Shown here one piece after another: positions 8,171 through 15,818 of a DNA stretch of 64,000 bases. The translations under genes and the position numbers were made by a program. The first letter of the stretch is position 1, and each line of letters begins with the position of its first letter. The stretch lies in NCBI RefSeq assembly GCF_000702625.1, contig NZ_JNIS01000001.1:2918001-2982000 (forward strand), written 5' to 3'. This DNA is from Exiguobacterium oxidotolerans JCM 12280 (GTDB lineage: Bacteria > Bacillota > Bacilli > Exiguobacteriales > Exiguobacteriaceae). A model generated the notes under the pieces. It was not told the DNA's origin, did no database searches, and saw only the letters and a program-made list of their open reading frames with translations.

Positions 8171-8635
8171 TCAGTTCTCTTTCGGCAGATTAAAAGAATG
8201 TCGGATGGTAAAATCACTCATCTTGTGACCAAGATCCGTAAAAACAGGCGGACGCGGGGACAGGATATGAAAGTCCTGTTCGAAGGCTCGAATGGAGTAA
8301 TGGGTCCAGTCTCGCGACGGGTCTCGCTTCAATCCCATCCAGGCCGTCGCAAAGGTTAGAAGTGCGGAGTCCTTATAAAGGACGAGTGGAACCGTATTAA
8401 ACTCCACCCCGTCATCCAGTTCATGCAAATCCGACGACCGGAGTAAGACACAATCTGCTTCAAACAATAGTTCAAAATAATTGCAGGAATAGTCGCCGAT
8501 GAGCACCATGATTTCGTCCGTATGGCCGCGAAAATAAAGTGCTAACCGATCGCTGTTTTTCTCATCTATGACTAAGTGATCAAGTGCAATCTGATAGTCT
8601 TCCCGGTACAACAGTTTCTCAAATGTGATGTGCAT
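8171..8635 (-). CDS. Hypothetical protein
   Basis: 154 residues (MHITFEKLLYREDYQIALDH...), soluble, mixed alpha/beta, with no signal peptide or known motif. It begins 12 bases after the EamA gene stop on the same strand and has GGAGGAA upstream of the ATG, so the two form a small operon. I do not recognise a family. Confidence 0.65.
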   Translation of the reverse strand: MHITFEKLLYREDYQIALDHLVIDEKNSDRLALYFRGHTDEIMVLIGDYSCNYFELLFEADCVLLRSSDLHELDDGVEFNTVPLVLYKDSALLTFATAWMGLKRDPSRDWTHYSIRAFEQDFHILSPRPPVFTDLGHKMSDFTIRHSFNLPKEN

Positions 8636-8647
8636 GACTATTCCTCC

Positions 8648-9553
8648 TTAAGAGTGTTTTTCCTTGGCGAGTTCGAGGATGTCCGGCTGTCGTGTCGAAC
8701 GCGACGACCAGACGAGTAGTCCGATACCGCAGAATAAAAGCGAAATGCCGACCCACGATAACAGACTGAGCGTTTCCCCGAGGACAAAGACGCCGAGTAA
8801 AGCAGCGGTCAACGGTTCACCGAGCGACAGCGTGACGGCAGTCGAAGACGAGACGTGCGCAAGACCTCGTGCGAACAACAGATAGGCAACACCTGTTGCG
8901 AAGACGCCAAGATGCAGACTGATGCCGGCACCGCGCAGACTAAAGACCCATGACAGATCGAACAGGAACAGGAGCGGCGACAACAAGAGAGCGCTGAGTG
9001 TAAAGACGACGGCGACGACCGACAGCGGGGGATGGGTTTTCACCAGATTCCGGCTGACGAACGTGTATGCGGCGAACGACAGTCCGGCACCAAGAGCGAG
9101 CAAAATGCCGAGCGGATTGACCGAGACTGCCGCTTGATTCATGACGAGCAGCAAACAACCGGCAATCGAGAGTAATGTCGACAGCCACCAAATCGTACCG
9201 GGGCGGTTTTTTAAGACCAACCATTCAATCCCTCCGGAAAAAATCGGCGCACTGCCGATCGCGACGACCGTTCCGACGGCGACACCGGTCATGAGAACAG
9301 CGGAAAAGAACAATGGCTGATAGGCGGCCATGCTGAGGGCGGCTAGAAAAACCGTGAGCAGCGGCCAATCTTTTAAGGTCAGCTTTCCCGTCAGTAAGAC
9401 GAGGCACAGTAAAAATAATCCGCCGACCGCCAAACGAACGGCGCCGATCGCAATCGGATGAGCCGCTTCCGGCGCAAAGGCTTGCGACGTGCCGGTCGTG
9501 CCCCACAGCATTGCTGCGAGTAAAATCAGCAACATCGACGATTGTTTCTGCAT
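8648..9553 (-). CDS. EamA/DMT family transporter
   Basis: 301 residues with ten predicted membrane segments in two repeats. LLAAMLWGTTGTSQAFAP in the first helix and GEPLTAALLGVFVLGETL in the ninth are typical EamA signatures. It should export or import a small metabolite; the substrate is open. GGAGGTAATCC precedes the ATG at 9553. It heads a two-gene operon with 8171-8635. GC content here is higher than in the 3.8-7 kb block. Confidence 0.88.
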   Translation of the reverse strand: MQKQSSMLLILLAAMLWGTTGTSQAFAPEAAHPIAIGAVRLAVGGLFLLCLVLLTGKLTLKDWPLLTVFLAALSMAAYQPLFFSAVLMTGVAVGTVVAIGSAPIFSGGIEWLVLKNRPGTIWWLSTLLSIAGCLLLVMNQAAVSVNPLGILLALGAGLSFAAYTFVSRNLVKTHPPLSVVAVVFTLSALLLSPLLFLFDLSWVFSLRGAGISLHLGVFATGVAYLLFARGLAHVSSSTAVTLSLGEPLTAALLGVFVLGETLSLLSWVGISLLFCGIGLLVWSSRSTRQPDILELAKEKHS

Positions 9554-9723
9554 GGATTACCTCCGAATTTATAGACATAGATGCTGTTTGAGGATCATTT
9601 TTGATTAGAAAAAGAATACCACAGAACCAAGAAAGAAGAATCACCTAATTTATTGGTAAAATGGTAGAATCGAGGAAGACGTATCAGCGAGCCTCAGATA
9701 GAGATACAAAAAGGATGGAGATC

Positions 9724-9922
9724 ATGAATCAAATCGCAGTTGTCCTAGATGGACTCAAACAGAAAATCAGCATGGATCGACGTTCATTCAACGGAAGTAT
9801 AACGAAATCGGTCAAGCAAAATTTAATTTGCTCGAACCGATGAACGCCTAGTTATTGGTCATGCTCTTTACCGGGCTGGGAATAAGCAAGAATCACGTTT
9901 AAAAAGGAGCATCATGAAATGA
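9724..9922 (+). pseudogene. Small gene broken by two frameshifts
   Basis: A good AAGGATGGAG ribosome site precedes an ATG at 9724 (MNQIAVVLDGLKQKIS). The frame then shifts after RSFNGS; protein-like sequence continues in a second frame (YNEIGQAKFNLLEPM) and again in a third (ERLVIGHALYRAGNKQESRLKR) to a stop at 9922. Three consecutive, coherent pieces in three frames indicate a once-intact gene of about 65 residues. Family unknown. Its tail overlaps the start of the next gene. Confidence 0.5.
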
Positions 9923-10335
9923 AAAAATTACTCATCGTCCCGTTATTGTTCAGTTTAGGCGGATGCATGTCCCTCGATACGAAACCGAGCAGTACAACAG
10001 TCGAAAACCGTGTTCAAGGCAGTGTCAAAGAGGGATTTACGTTTGAATACAAACTGTCGAATACAGGTGATTATCCTATTAAAGTCGCCTCCCGTGCCGG
10101 ACATTTGTTGAACGTGCAAGTGCGCAAGCACGATACGCAAAAAATCGTCTACGATTCGTACCAAGAAGTCGAGCCAAAACGATTGTCAAAAGAAGTTCAA
10201 CCGCATACAACGGTGACACTGAAGAAAACCGTTGAAGCCGGTGCCATTCCAGCGGGTGTGTACGACATTGACTACATCGTCCGTGACAACATAGGGGAAG
10301 CTACAGCCGGTGACGGCGAAATTCGATTAAAATAA
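9919..10335 (+). CDS. Lipoprotein with a BsuPI-like domain
   Basis: 138 residues. MKKLLIVPLLFSLGGC is a lipoprotein signal with lipidated Cys 16. The rest (VKEGFTFEYKLSNTGDYPIKVA... HDTQKIVYDSYQ... IPAGVYDIDYIV) matches the immunoglobulin-like fold of BsuPI-related proteinase inhibitors, which often occur as surface domains. AAAGGAGC lies at good distance before the ATG at 9919. A small membrane gene follows 22 bases downstream, suggesting one operon. Confidence 0.75.
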   Translation: MKKLLIVPLLFSLGGCMSLDTKPSSTTVENRVQGSVKEGFTFEYKLSNTGDYPIKVASRAGHLLNVQVRKHDTQKIVYDSYQEVEPKRLSKEVQPHTTVTLKKTVEAGAIPAGVYDIDYIVRDNIGEATAGDGEIRLK

Positions 10336-10357
10336 TTCAATCCAGGAGGAACACCTA

Positions 10358-10627
10358 TTGAAGAATCCAAATTATCGTTACGGTACGTGGGCATTGATTG
10401 TCAGCTTTTTCTTGTTTTTCATCGTTCAACTATTCAGTGCCTACATAAAGCTGTCACCGGATTATGCAGGTGAGGAACTCGGGGCATATCATTTGATGTA
10501 CTTCCCAATCATTGCCCTTGCTATTGGCAGTGTCCTGTTGATCAACGGCTGGTGGCAAGAAGATGTAAAGCGGCAGGCAAAAAAGCAGGAACAATTGGAA
10601 GCAAAAAAGACGATGGAGAAAATTTAA
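10358..10627 (+). CDS. Small two-helix membrane protein
   Basis: 89 residues from a TTG start, which has CCAGGAGGAACACC at ideal spacing. Two hydrophobic segments (WALIVSFFLFFIVQLF and FPIIALAIGSVLLING) flank a short external loop, and the tail is highly charged (EDVKRQAKKQEQLEAKK). It follows the BsuPI lipoprotein by 22 bases. Its stop codon lies directly against the left end of the IS605 element that begins near 10630, so the insertion only just spared it. Confidence 0.7.
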   Translation: MKNPNYRYGTWALIVSFFLFFIVQLFSAYIKLSPDYAGEELGAYHLMYFPIIALAIGSVLLINGWWQEDVKRQAKKQEQLEAKKTMEKI

Positions 10628-10645
10628 CTAAATTTAGCGAGAATT

Positions 10646-10691
10646 CTCCCACCTCTAAGCGTACCGGGACGAAGCCCAGCGTAGGTGGGAG
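10646..10691 (+). repeat. IS605 left-end hairpin
   Basis: CTCCCACCTCTAAGCG pairs with CGTAGGTGGGAG around a GC-rich loop. This is the subterminal structure bound by the TnpA transposase as single-stranded DNA. The motif GGGAGATGAATCGCC that follows it recurs in all left ends in the window. Confidence 0.85.
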
Positions 10692-10766
10692 ATGAATCGC
10701 CCGTCTTGGCAAGATTGCAATCGTTTGATACAATCAGTGTAACTAATCAAAAGGACTGATATATCA

Positions 10767-11165
10767 ATGAAAATGGACACAAATAAACATTCAGTCTTTC
10801 TTCTGAATTATCATCTTGTCCTAGTCGTGAAATACAGACGCAAAGTGATCGATGACGCCATCTCGGAGTTCGCGAGACAGACGTTCGAACGAATCGGCGC
10901 GTCGTATCATATCACGCTGAACGAGTGGAATCATGACGGCGATCATATCCATGTGCTATTCAAAGCACACCCGAACACGGAGATGTCAAAGTTTCTGAAC
11001 GCTTACAAGAGCGCAAGCAGCCGACTGATCAAACGAGACTTTCCGCACGTCAAGAAACGATTATGGAAAGAAATGTTTTGGTCTCGAAGTTACTGTCTGG
11101 TGACGACCGGAGGTGCGACAATCGACGTCATCAGACACTATATCGAAAAACAAGGAAAGGAGTGA
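10767..11165 (+). CDS. tnpA: IS200/IS605 Y1 transposase TnpA
   Basis: 132 residues, full length. The HUH metal motif is HIH at 60-62 in DGDHIHVLF, and the nucleophile is Tyr 125 in YIEKQ near the C-terminus. It cuts and joins single-stranded DNA at the element ends during peel-and-paste transposition. The rest (FLLNYHLVLVVKYRRKV) matches the family start. AAAGGACTG lies before the ATG. The gene looks intact and ends six bases before tnpB. Confidence 0.95.
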   Translation: MKMDTNKHSVFLLNYHLVLVVKYRRKVIDDAISEFARQTFERIGASYHITLNEWNHDGDHIHVLFKAHPNTEMSKFLNAYKSASSRLIKRDFPHVKKRLWKEMFWSRSYCLVTTGGATIDVIRHYIEKQGKE

Positions 11166-11170
11166 TTGCT

Positions 11171-12262
11171 TTGCTGAAGGCGTACAAGTTTCGACTCTAT
11201 CCAACGAAACCCCAACGAGAATATTTCGTGAAGACGTTCGGTTGTGTCCGTTTCGTCTACAATAAGATGCTTGAAGAGCGTATCCGATTGTATGAAGATT
11301 CGAAGCTCAATCCTGACACGAAGCAGAAGCTCCCAACCCCAGCGAAGTACAAGCCCGAATTCCCTTTCCTCAAAGAAGTCGACAGTCTTTCTCTTGCGAA
11401 CGCTCAGATGGACTTAAACAAGGCGTATACCAACTTTTTTCGAGATCGGTCTGTCGGGTTTCCGAAATTCAAATCGAAGCACAATGACCGGGCCTCTTAC
11501 ACGACAAACAATCTGAAGGGGAGCATCCGCATCGAAGATCGTAAGGTGAAACTTCCAAAAATCGGTTTTGTGAAGTTGAAACAACATCGTCCGTTTGATG
11601 GTGTGATCAAGTCCGCGACGGTCTCGATGACGAAGACCCGGAAATTCTTCATCTCGATCCTAGTCGATCAAACCGAAGAGCAATGGGTTCCAGCCAAGAA
11701 TAAAGTAGGAATCGACCTTGGTTTGGAGCACTTCGCCATCATGACAAACGATGAGTGGGTTTCTGAGAAAGTTGCCAATCCCCGTTTCCTTCGAAAGTCC
11801 GAAGAGAAGATCAAGAAGGCGCAACGCGCCTTGTCCCGCAAAAAAAAGGGAAGTAAGAACCGAGAGAAGGCGAGGATGATCCTCGCCAAGAAGCATGAAA
11901 AGATTGCACATCAACGTAAAGATTTTCTTCATAAGCTGTCGAAACGGATCGTTGACGAAAACCAAGTCATCGTCGTTGAGACACTAAAGTCGAAGAACAT
12001 GATGAAGAACCATAAGATCGCCAAATCGATTGGAGACGTCAGTTGGTATGAGTTCATCCGACAGTTAGAATACAAATGCAAATTCTATGGACGAACACTT
12101 ATCAAAGCGGATCAATGGTACGCCTCTACTCAAATCTGTTCTTCTTGTGGAGTAAAAGGCGAGAAGAAAACGATCGATGTACGCGAATGGACGTGTACTT
12201 GCGGCGCTCATCATGACAGAGATATTAATGCGAGTGTCAACTTGTTGATGTTAGCAGACTGA
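11171..12262 (+). CDS. tnpB: TnpB RNA-guided endonuclease (IS605 accessory protein)
   Basis: 363 residues from a TTG start preceded by AAGGAAAGGAG at good spacing; the longer open frame upstream overlaps tnpA out of frame and is not coding. N-terminal KAYKFRLYPTKPQREY is the usual TnpB start. RuvC residues are all present: Asp in VGIDLGLEHFA, Glu in IVVETLKSKN, and Asp in HHDRDINASVN. Between the last two is a four-cysteine zinc finger (CSSC ... CTCG, the third and fourth ligands being Cys). TnpB cuts DNA guided by an RNA from the element right end and helps retain the element. It looks fully functional, unlike the two copies downstream. Confidence 0.95.
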   Translation: MLKAYKFRLYPTKPQREYFVKTFGCVRFVYNKMLEERIRLYEDSKLNPDTKQKLPTPAKYKPEFPFLKEVDSLSLANAQMDLNKAYTNFFRDRSVGFPKFKSKHNDRASYTTNNLKGSIRIEDRKVKLPKIGFVKLKQHRPFDGVIKSATVSMTKTRKFFISILVDQTEEQWVPAKNKVGIDLGLEHFAIMTNDEWVSEKVANPRFLRKSEEKIKKAQRALSRKKKGSKNREKARMILAKKHEKIAHQRKDFLHKLSKRIVDENQVIVVETLKSKNMMKNHKIAKSIGDVSWYEFIRQLEYKCKFYGRTLIKADQWYASTQICSSCGVKGEKKTIDVREWTCTCGAHHDRDINASVNLLMLAD

Positions 12263-12352
12263 AAACCCTTCAGGGTGGGAACCACCCGATGAGCTTGGTA
12301 AATAACCGTAGCTAGTAAAAGTACGATCTTCCCAAGAAGCTCCCACTTCAAT
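12200..12352 (+). ncRNA. Probable omega (right-end) guide RNA region of the IS605 element
   Basis: In this family the guide RNA comes from the tnpB 3' end plus the right end. The segment after the tnpB stop has a compact hairpin (GGGTGG-GAA-CCACCC at about 12275-12290) and a further fold up to the element end, so the 3' guide would be read from host DNA after about 12352. Limits are inferred by analogy with known omega RNAs, not measured. Confidence 0.5.
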
Positions 12353-12482
12353 TTGCAAAGAAAATAAGTGGTGAGTAGTTCACTTTCTTAGACGGGTGAA
12401 ATGAATTGATAAGGGCTGTTCAATTTTAAGTGAGGTTAACAGTGGATGAAATCGTAAGTATGAGTTTTTGTCAAATACTGAA

Positions 12483-12635
12483 ATGATTTCATTTCCCAAA
12501 ATTATCTTAACACTTGTAGGACTAGTGATGATTGCATGGGGCACCATCGGGATGGTATTACACACCCGGATCACCGCGAGTTTCCATAAAAGCATTTTTT
12601 GCATTTGCAAGAGAATTTTTAACGATAGGAAGTGA
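12483..12635 (+). CDS. Possible 50-residue membrane protein or remnant
   Basis: MISFPKIILTLVGLVMIAWG begins a frame with one strong hydrophobic segment, but there is no clear ribosome site and the tail (CICKRIFNDRK) is poor. It lies between the IS605 right end and the DUF2188 gene. It may be a leftover of a gene cut by the insertion. Confidence 0.3.
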   Translation: MISFPKIILTLVGLVMIAWGTIGMVLHTRITASFHKSIFCICKRIFNDRK

Positions 12636-12639
12636 ACTC

Positions 12640-12867
12640 ATGACGAAAAAAAATCAGCATGTCACACCACATCCGGATGGTGGTTATCAAGTCAAAGCAG
12701 CAGGAGCCTCCAAAGCCACAAAACGTTTTTCGACGCAAAAAGAAGCTATTGCCGCAGGTCGTGAAATTGCGAAGAAGCAACAGGTAGAATTAATCATTCA
12801 TAACAAAGAAGGTCAAATACGCGATCGGGATTCGTACGGAAACGATCCTTTTCCGCCACGTGGATGA
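12640..12867 (+). CDS. DUF2188 domain protein, copy 1
   Basis: 75 residues from an ATG preceded by GATAGGAAGTG. HVTPHPDGGYQVKAAGASKATKRF and QKEAIAAGREIAKKQ followed by LIIHNKEGQIRDRDSYG are the complete DUF2188 pattern, a small basic protein with a beta-alpha-beta fold; its role is not established. A near-identical paralogue is at 15819-16040, and both are followed by a strong terminator with the core ACGTC...GACGT. The two copies flank the decayed IS block, so a local duplication preceded or accompanied the insertions. Confidence 0.85.
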   Translation: MTKKNQHVTPHPDGGYQVKAAGASKATKRFSTQKEAIAAGREIAKKQQVELIIHNKEGQIRDRDSYGNDPFPPRG

Positions 12868-12883
12868 CGAACGTTTGGTAGAA

Positions 12884-12932
12884 CTGCACAATAAAGCACG
12901 TCCATACAAACTGGACGTGCTTTATTGTGCAG
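12884..12932. terminator. Very strong hairpin terminator after DUF2188 copy 1
   Basis: A perfect 21-bp stem: CTGCACAATAAAGCACGTCCA with loop TACAAAC, then TATTTTT. It can also stop the minus-strand fragment ending at 13021. Confidence 0.9.
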
Positions 12933-13020
12933 TATTTTTCGTGTGTGAACTCCTTTGAGTGCGCCACTTAAAGTTAAGAAATACTTCAAAGATGAGAGCT
13001 CATGGTGCATGAAAGGAGAA

Positions 13021-13164
13021 TTACTTTGTTAACACGGGTGAAATGACTGTAGACACCGTATCTAGTCCTTCGGCCGTCACCCGAAGTCCTTTGACGTTGA
13101 TTTCAAAATCGACAGGGTCTGCACTAAATATGATCGTATACCGATCAAATTCTTTATTTATTAT
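13021..13164 (-). pseudogene. 3' fragment of a gene truncated by the IS insertion
   Basis: The minus strand reads IINKEFDRYTIIFSADPVDF... to SPVLTK and a TAA at 13021. It looks like a genuine protein end but runs backwards straight into the IS left end at about 13165, beyond which the frame is IS sequence. No start or ribosome site is present. Family not recognised. Confidence 0.5.
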
Positions 13165-13877
13165 CAGAGAGCACAACGCGTGAAGCTCGAGTGAAAGTGG
13201 GAGATGAATCGCCACCCTCTCTTTCGGGTATATACGTTGCAAGGAGGGGAATATCATGTTGAAACACAAGGCCAACAACTTCAGAATATACCCGACAAAA
13301 GAACAGGAAATCCTTATCGCGAAGACCATTGGTTGTTCGCGCTTCATCTTCAATCACTTCTTATTGAAGTGGGATGAGAGGTATAACGCGACAGGTAAGG
13401 GACTGTCTTACGGTTCTTGTTCGGAAGAAATTCCGATGTTGAAGCAGGCGTTCGACTGGTTGAAAGAAGTTGATAGCACGTCTATTCAAACGAACGTCAA
13501 ACATCTTGACGGTGCTTTTGACCGCTTCTTCAAGAAGCTGAACGAACGGCCACGCTTCAAGTCAAAGTGCAACCCTGTTCAATCGTATAGGACGAACATT
13601 CAGGGCAAGTCTCAACTTCCCGAAGACGGGCTCATCCGTCGGCGTCGATGTCGGACTCAAGACCTTCGCCATCCTGTCGAACGGCACGGTGTACAAGAAT
13701 GACCGTTTTTTTTTCGTTCGCTTGAGAAAAAGCTGGCGTGTGAGCAACGCAAGCTTTCTCGTCGTCAACGGTTGGCCTTGGACAAGAAAGGAAAACTTTC
13801 CGCATGCTCGAATACAAAGCGGAATGGTACGGCAAGACCTTAACCTCTAAGCGAAGCGTAGGTAGAGGTAGTTCAAT
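13165..13877 (+). mobile_element. Decayed tnpB-only IS605 element (copy B)
   Basis: The left end keeps GTGGGAGATGAATCGCC at about 13197, then AAGGAGGGG and a tnpB start. The right end keeps the hairpin CCTCTAAGCGAAGCGTAGGTAGAGG and the terminal TTCAAT at 13872-13877. No tnpA. Several internal deletions have removed most of tnpB and the guide-RNA scaffold, so it cannot move on its own. Limits are by comparison and approximate at the left. Confidence 0.75.
13256..13840 (+). pseudogene. tnpB: tnpB remnant with internal deletions (copy B)
   Basis: Residues 1-118 are a good TnpB N-terminus (MLKHKANNFRIYPTKEQEIL, then GCSRFIFNHFLLKW). After SYRTNIQGK the sequence jumps, out of frame, to the RuvC-I region ([17 protein letters not shown]), then to a helical part (EKKLACEQRKLSRRQ) and last to LEYKAEWYGKT. 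The RuvC-II glutamate, the zinc finger and RuvC-III are gone. No product would be active. Confidence 0.85.
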
Positions 13878-13949
13878 TTGAGCCTTTCCACGACAGACTG
13901 AACTAACGGTTCAGTAGCATGAAATTTTGAAAAGACAGGGGATGACTAA

Positions 13950-14474
13950 ATGTTTTCAATAACAATAGAGAGTTTTATACGCATTACCACTGTAGGATTT
14001 TTAGCTTATATCAGTCTAATAATTTTTTTACGAATTTCTGGGAAGCGGACATTAACTAAGTTGAACGCTTTCGATTTAGTGATTACAGTCGCACTTGGTT
14101 CTACTTTATCTACTATTTTACTTAGTAAGGATGTCAGTTTATTAGAAGGATTGACTGCACTTACTCTATTAATTTTAATGCAATTCATAATGACATTCAT
14201 AGCTGTTCGTTTTGAAAAATTCAATAAACTCATTAAGTCAGAACCACGATTGCTATATTTAAGAGGCAAATTTCTTGAAAGGGCTATGAAAAAAGAAAGA
14301 ATCAGCAAGAACGAGATCTTACAAGCTATGCGTAATAAAGGAATCGGGGGATTAGAGGAGGTGAAAGCTGTTGTTCTTGAAACAGACGGTAGCTTATCAA
14401 TTATTAAAGGAGAACTAGAGGATACTTTATCAGAATTAGGCGGAAAAACGCCTACTTCTAAACGATCCGGATGA
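13950..14474 (+). CDS. DUF421 (YetF-like) membrane protein with an IS-derived tail
   Basis: 174 residues. Three N-terminal membrane segments (VGFLAYISLIIFLRISGKRT is the characteristic DUF421 motif, with SGKRTL) are followed by a cytoplasmic domain with SEPRLLYLRGKFLERAM and EEVKAVVLETDGSLSII, as in YetF/YkjA proteins linked to spore or envelope functions. AGGGGATG precedes the ATG. The left end of IS copy C begins near 14432, so the last 14 or so codons and the stop are IS sequence; the native end was probably replaced. The protein may still work, since the conserved core is complete. Confidence 0.82.
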   Translation: MFSITIESFIRITTVGFLAYISLIIFLRISGKRTLTKLNAFDLVITVALGSTLSTILLSKDVSLLEGLTALTLLILMQFIMTFIAVRFEKFNKLIKSEPRLLYLRGKFLERAMKKERISKNEILQAMRNKGIGGLEEVKAVVLETDGSLSIIKGELEDTLSELGGKTPTSKRSG

Positions 14475-15020
14475 AGCCTGAATGAAAGTGGGAGATGAAT
14501 CGCGACCCTATCTTTTAGGTATATCCTTTGAATGTGGTGAACATCATGTTGACACAGAAGGCCAACAAATTCAGAATCTATCCGACAAAAGAGCAGGAAA
14601 TCCTGATTGCGAAAACCATTGGTTGTTCGCGCTTCGTCTTCAATCACTTTTTAGCGAAGTGGGATGAGAGGTATAACGCGACAGGTAAGGGACTGTCTTA
14701 CGGTTCTTGCTCAAAAGAACTCCCGTAAGCAGGAGATCAACGAAATGCCGAAGACGGGCTTGTCCGTCGGCGTCGATGTCGGACTCAAGACCTTCGCCTC
14801 TAGTCAACTGTGCTCCAGTTGCGGACATCAACACAAAGATGTGAAACATCTTGGCTTGCGTGAATGGACGTGCCCGAGTTGTGGCATCCACTACGACCGT
14901 GATGTGAACGCAGGACTGAACCTCAAACAAGAAGCTGAACGCATCTTAGCTTCTTCAACCGTCGGGACGACGGGGGTAGCCTAATCAATTTTCGACCATT
15001 AGGTCGGATTACTGAGTTGT
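14432..15020 (+). mobile_element. Decayed tnpB-only IS605 element (copy C)
   Basis: Left end AGAATTAGGCGG with hairpin CCTACTTCTAAACG ... AAAGTGGGAG and GATGAATCGC, matching the left ends at 50.8 and 53.0 kb. It has two tnpB pieces and a right part with two hairpins (CCGTCGGGACGACGGG and CGACCATTAGGTCG) also kept at 52.65 kb. The terminal right-end hairpin is missing. Same orientation as copy B, 0.55 kb away. The bases before it (TTTATC) resemble the AT-rich target of the other copies. Confidence 0.75.
14546..14984 (+). pseudogene. tnpB: tnpB remnant joining RuvC-I directly to the zinc finger (copy C)
   Basis: The first piece (MLTQKANKFRIYPTKEQEIL to [10 protein letters not shown]) stops at 14728. 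The second, in another frame, reads [25 protein letters not shown] and then immediately [17 protein letters not shown] ... [17 protein letters not shown] to a normal C-terminus at 14984. The central domain with the RuvC-II glutamate has been deleted. The second piece alone could still form a zinc finger with a RuvC-III Asp, but has no evident ribosome site. Confidence 0.85.
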
Positions 15021-15033
15021 GCAATACATGAAC

Positions 15034-15681
15034 TTACTGCGTGTCAAAGCAATTAAGAAAGCCTTCTGATTGGTCAGATTTATATTTTTCGTGCAGACGA
15101 TAAAAGGTCTCTTTCTCATTGAGCAGAATGAAACAACCCCGGTCGTCAAAAATATACAGGATGATGTCTTTGGCAGGGTTGACGAAAAAAATTTCAGGAT
15201 AGTACGTCTGTCTCGCCTTAAAGCGGGGATACAATTCAGGAAAGTCCTGATTGCAGATTGCTTGAAGCAACTTTTTATAGCGAATGGACTGTCTGCTCGG
15301 CAATAAGCGGGCATATTGGTAAATGACCTCTTCCTCATCGCGGACAGCCTTTTTTTCGAACTCAAGCGCGTATCGATTCTTGTTATTTTTGAGATAACGC
15401 TCAAAGATCTCCGTACTTTTCGCCGGAGGAGACTGGAGTTCTTTTCTGACACGTACAATGAGGTACAGACGGTCGTCTTCCTGAAACAGATCTTCAAACA
15501 AAGCGAGGGATTTTTGATAGACCTTCTCAAAGTATGCCATATTCAATTCGTCGGAATCCTCTTGTATTTGGTAAAGTTCTTTTTGCAAGTCGAGACTGAG
15601 TGTCAGCGGACGCTTCGCAAAAGATTCTTCCAAAACATCTGGATTGTCAAAGTGGATGCGGAAATAATCGTTTAGTTTCAT
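15034..15681 (-). CDS. DUF3885 domain protein
   Basis: 215 residues starting MKLNDYFRIHFDNPDVLE, soluble and charged. The C-terminal part (DIILYIFDDRGCFILLNEKETFYRLHEKYKSD) is the DUF3885 signature, a domain common in Bacillales accessory regions and often next to toxin or immunity genes; no biochemical function is known to me. AAGGAAGG lies before the ATG. Its stop lies only about 15 bases beyond the IS copy C remnant, so the region downstream was rearranged but the coding sequence seems complete. Confidence 0.75.
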   Translation of the reverse strand: MKLNDYFRIHFDNPDVLEESFAKRPLTLSLDLQKELYQIQEDSDELNMAYFEKVYQKSLALFEDLFQEDDRLYLIVRVRKELQSPPAKSTEIFERYLKNNKNRYALEFEKKAVRDEEEVIYQYARLLPSRQSIRYKKLLQAICNQDFPELYPRFKARQTYYPEIFFVNPAKDIILYIFDDRGCFILLNEKETFYRLHEKYKSDQSEGFLNCFDTQ

Positions 15682-15818
15682 AAAGTGTTCCTTCCTTGGC
15701 AGTTGTTGTGTACTTTCCTATTATATTTAAGAACGTCTCCGGATGAATGAAGATTTCCAGTTAAGGGGATCAAAGATAGAATCAAAATAAAACAATCCAC
15801 TCAAAAGGAAGTGAACGC

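Larger units (their letters stand above)
10630..12352 (+). mobile_element. IS200/IS605-family insertion sequence with tnpA and tnpB
   Basis: About 1.7 kb. The left end carries a long imperfect hairpin at 10646-10691 (CTCCCACCT ... AGGTGGGAG), followed by tnpA and tnpB in the same direction. The right end finishes at TTCAAT near 12352, the same last bases as in the other copies in this window. The bases just before the left end (TTTAAC) fit the AT-rich target tetranucleotide or TAM expected for this family. Ends were placed by comparison with the copies at 13.2, 14.4 and 52.6 kb and may be off by a few bases. IS605 elements insert without target duplication, and none is seen. Confidence 0.88.

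Noticed and set aside
11063..11170. Longer tnpB start overlapping tnpA
   Set aside because: The TTG at 11171 has the ribosome site and begins with the usual TnpB N-terminus; the upstream part is tnpA in another frame.
13021..13353. 110-residue minus-strand frame as a whole gene
   Set aside because: The N-terminal two-thirds is the complement of the IS left end and tnpB; only the C-terminal 48 codons look like a real protein.
14006..14647. 213-residue minus-strand frame
   Set aside because: Antisense of DUF421 and IS copy C; no ribosome site, Ser/Leu-rich shadow composition.
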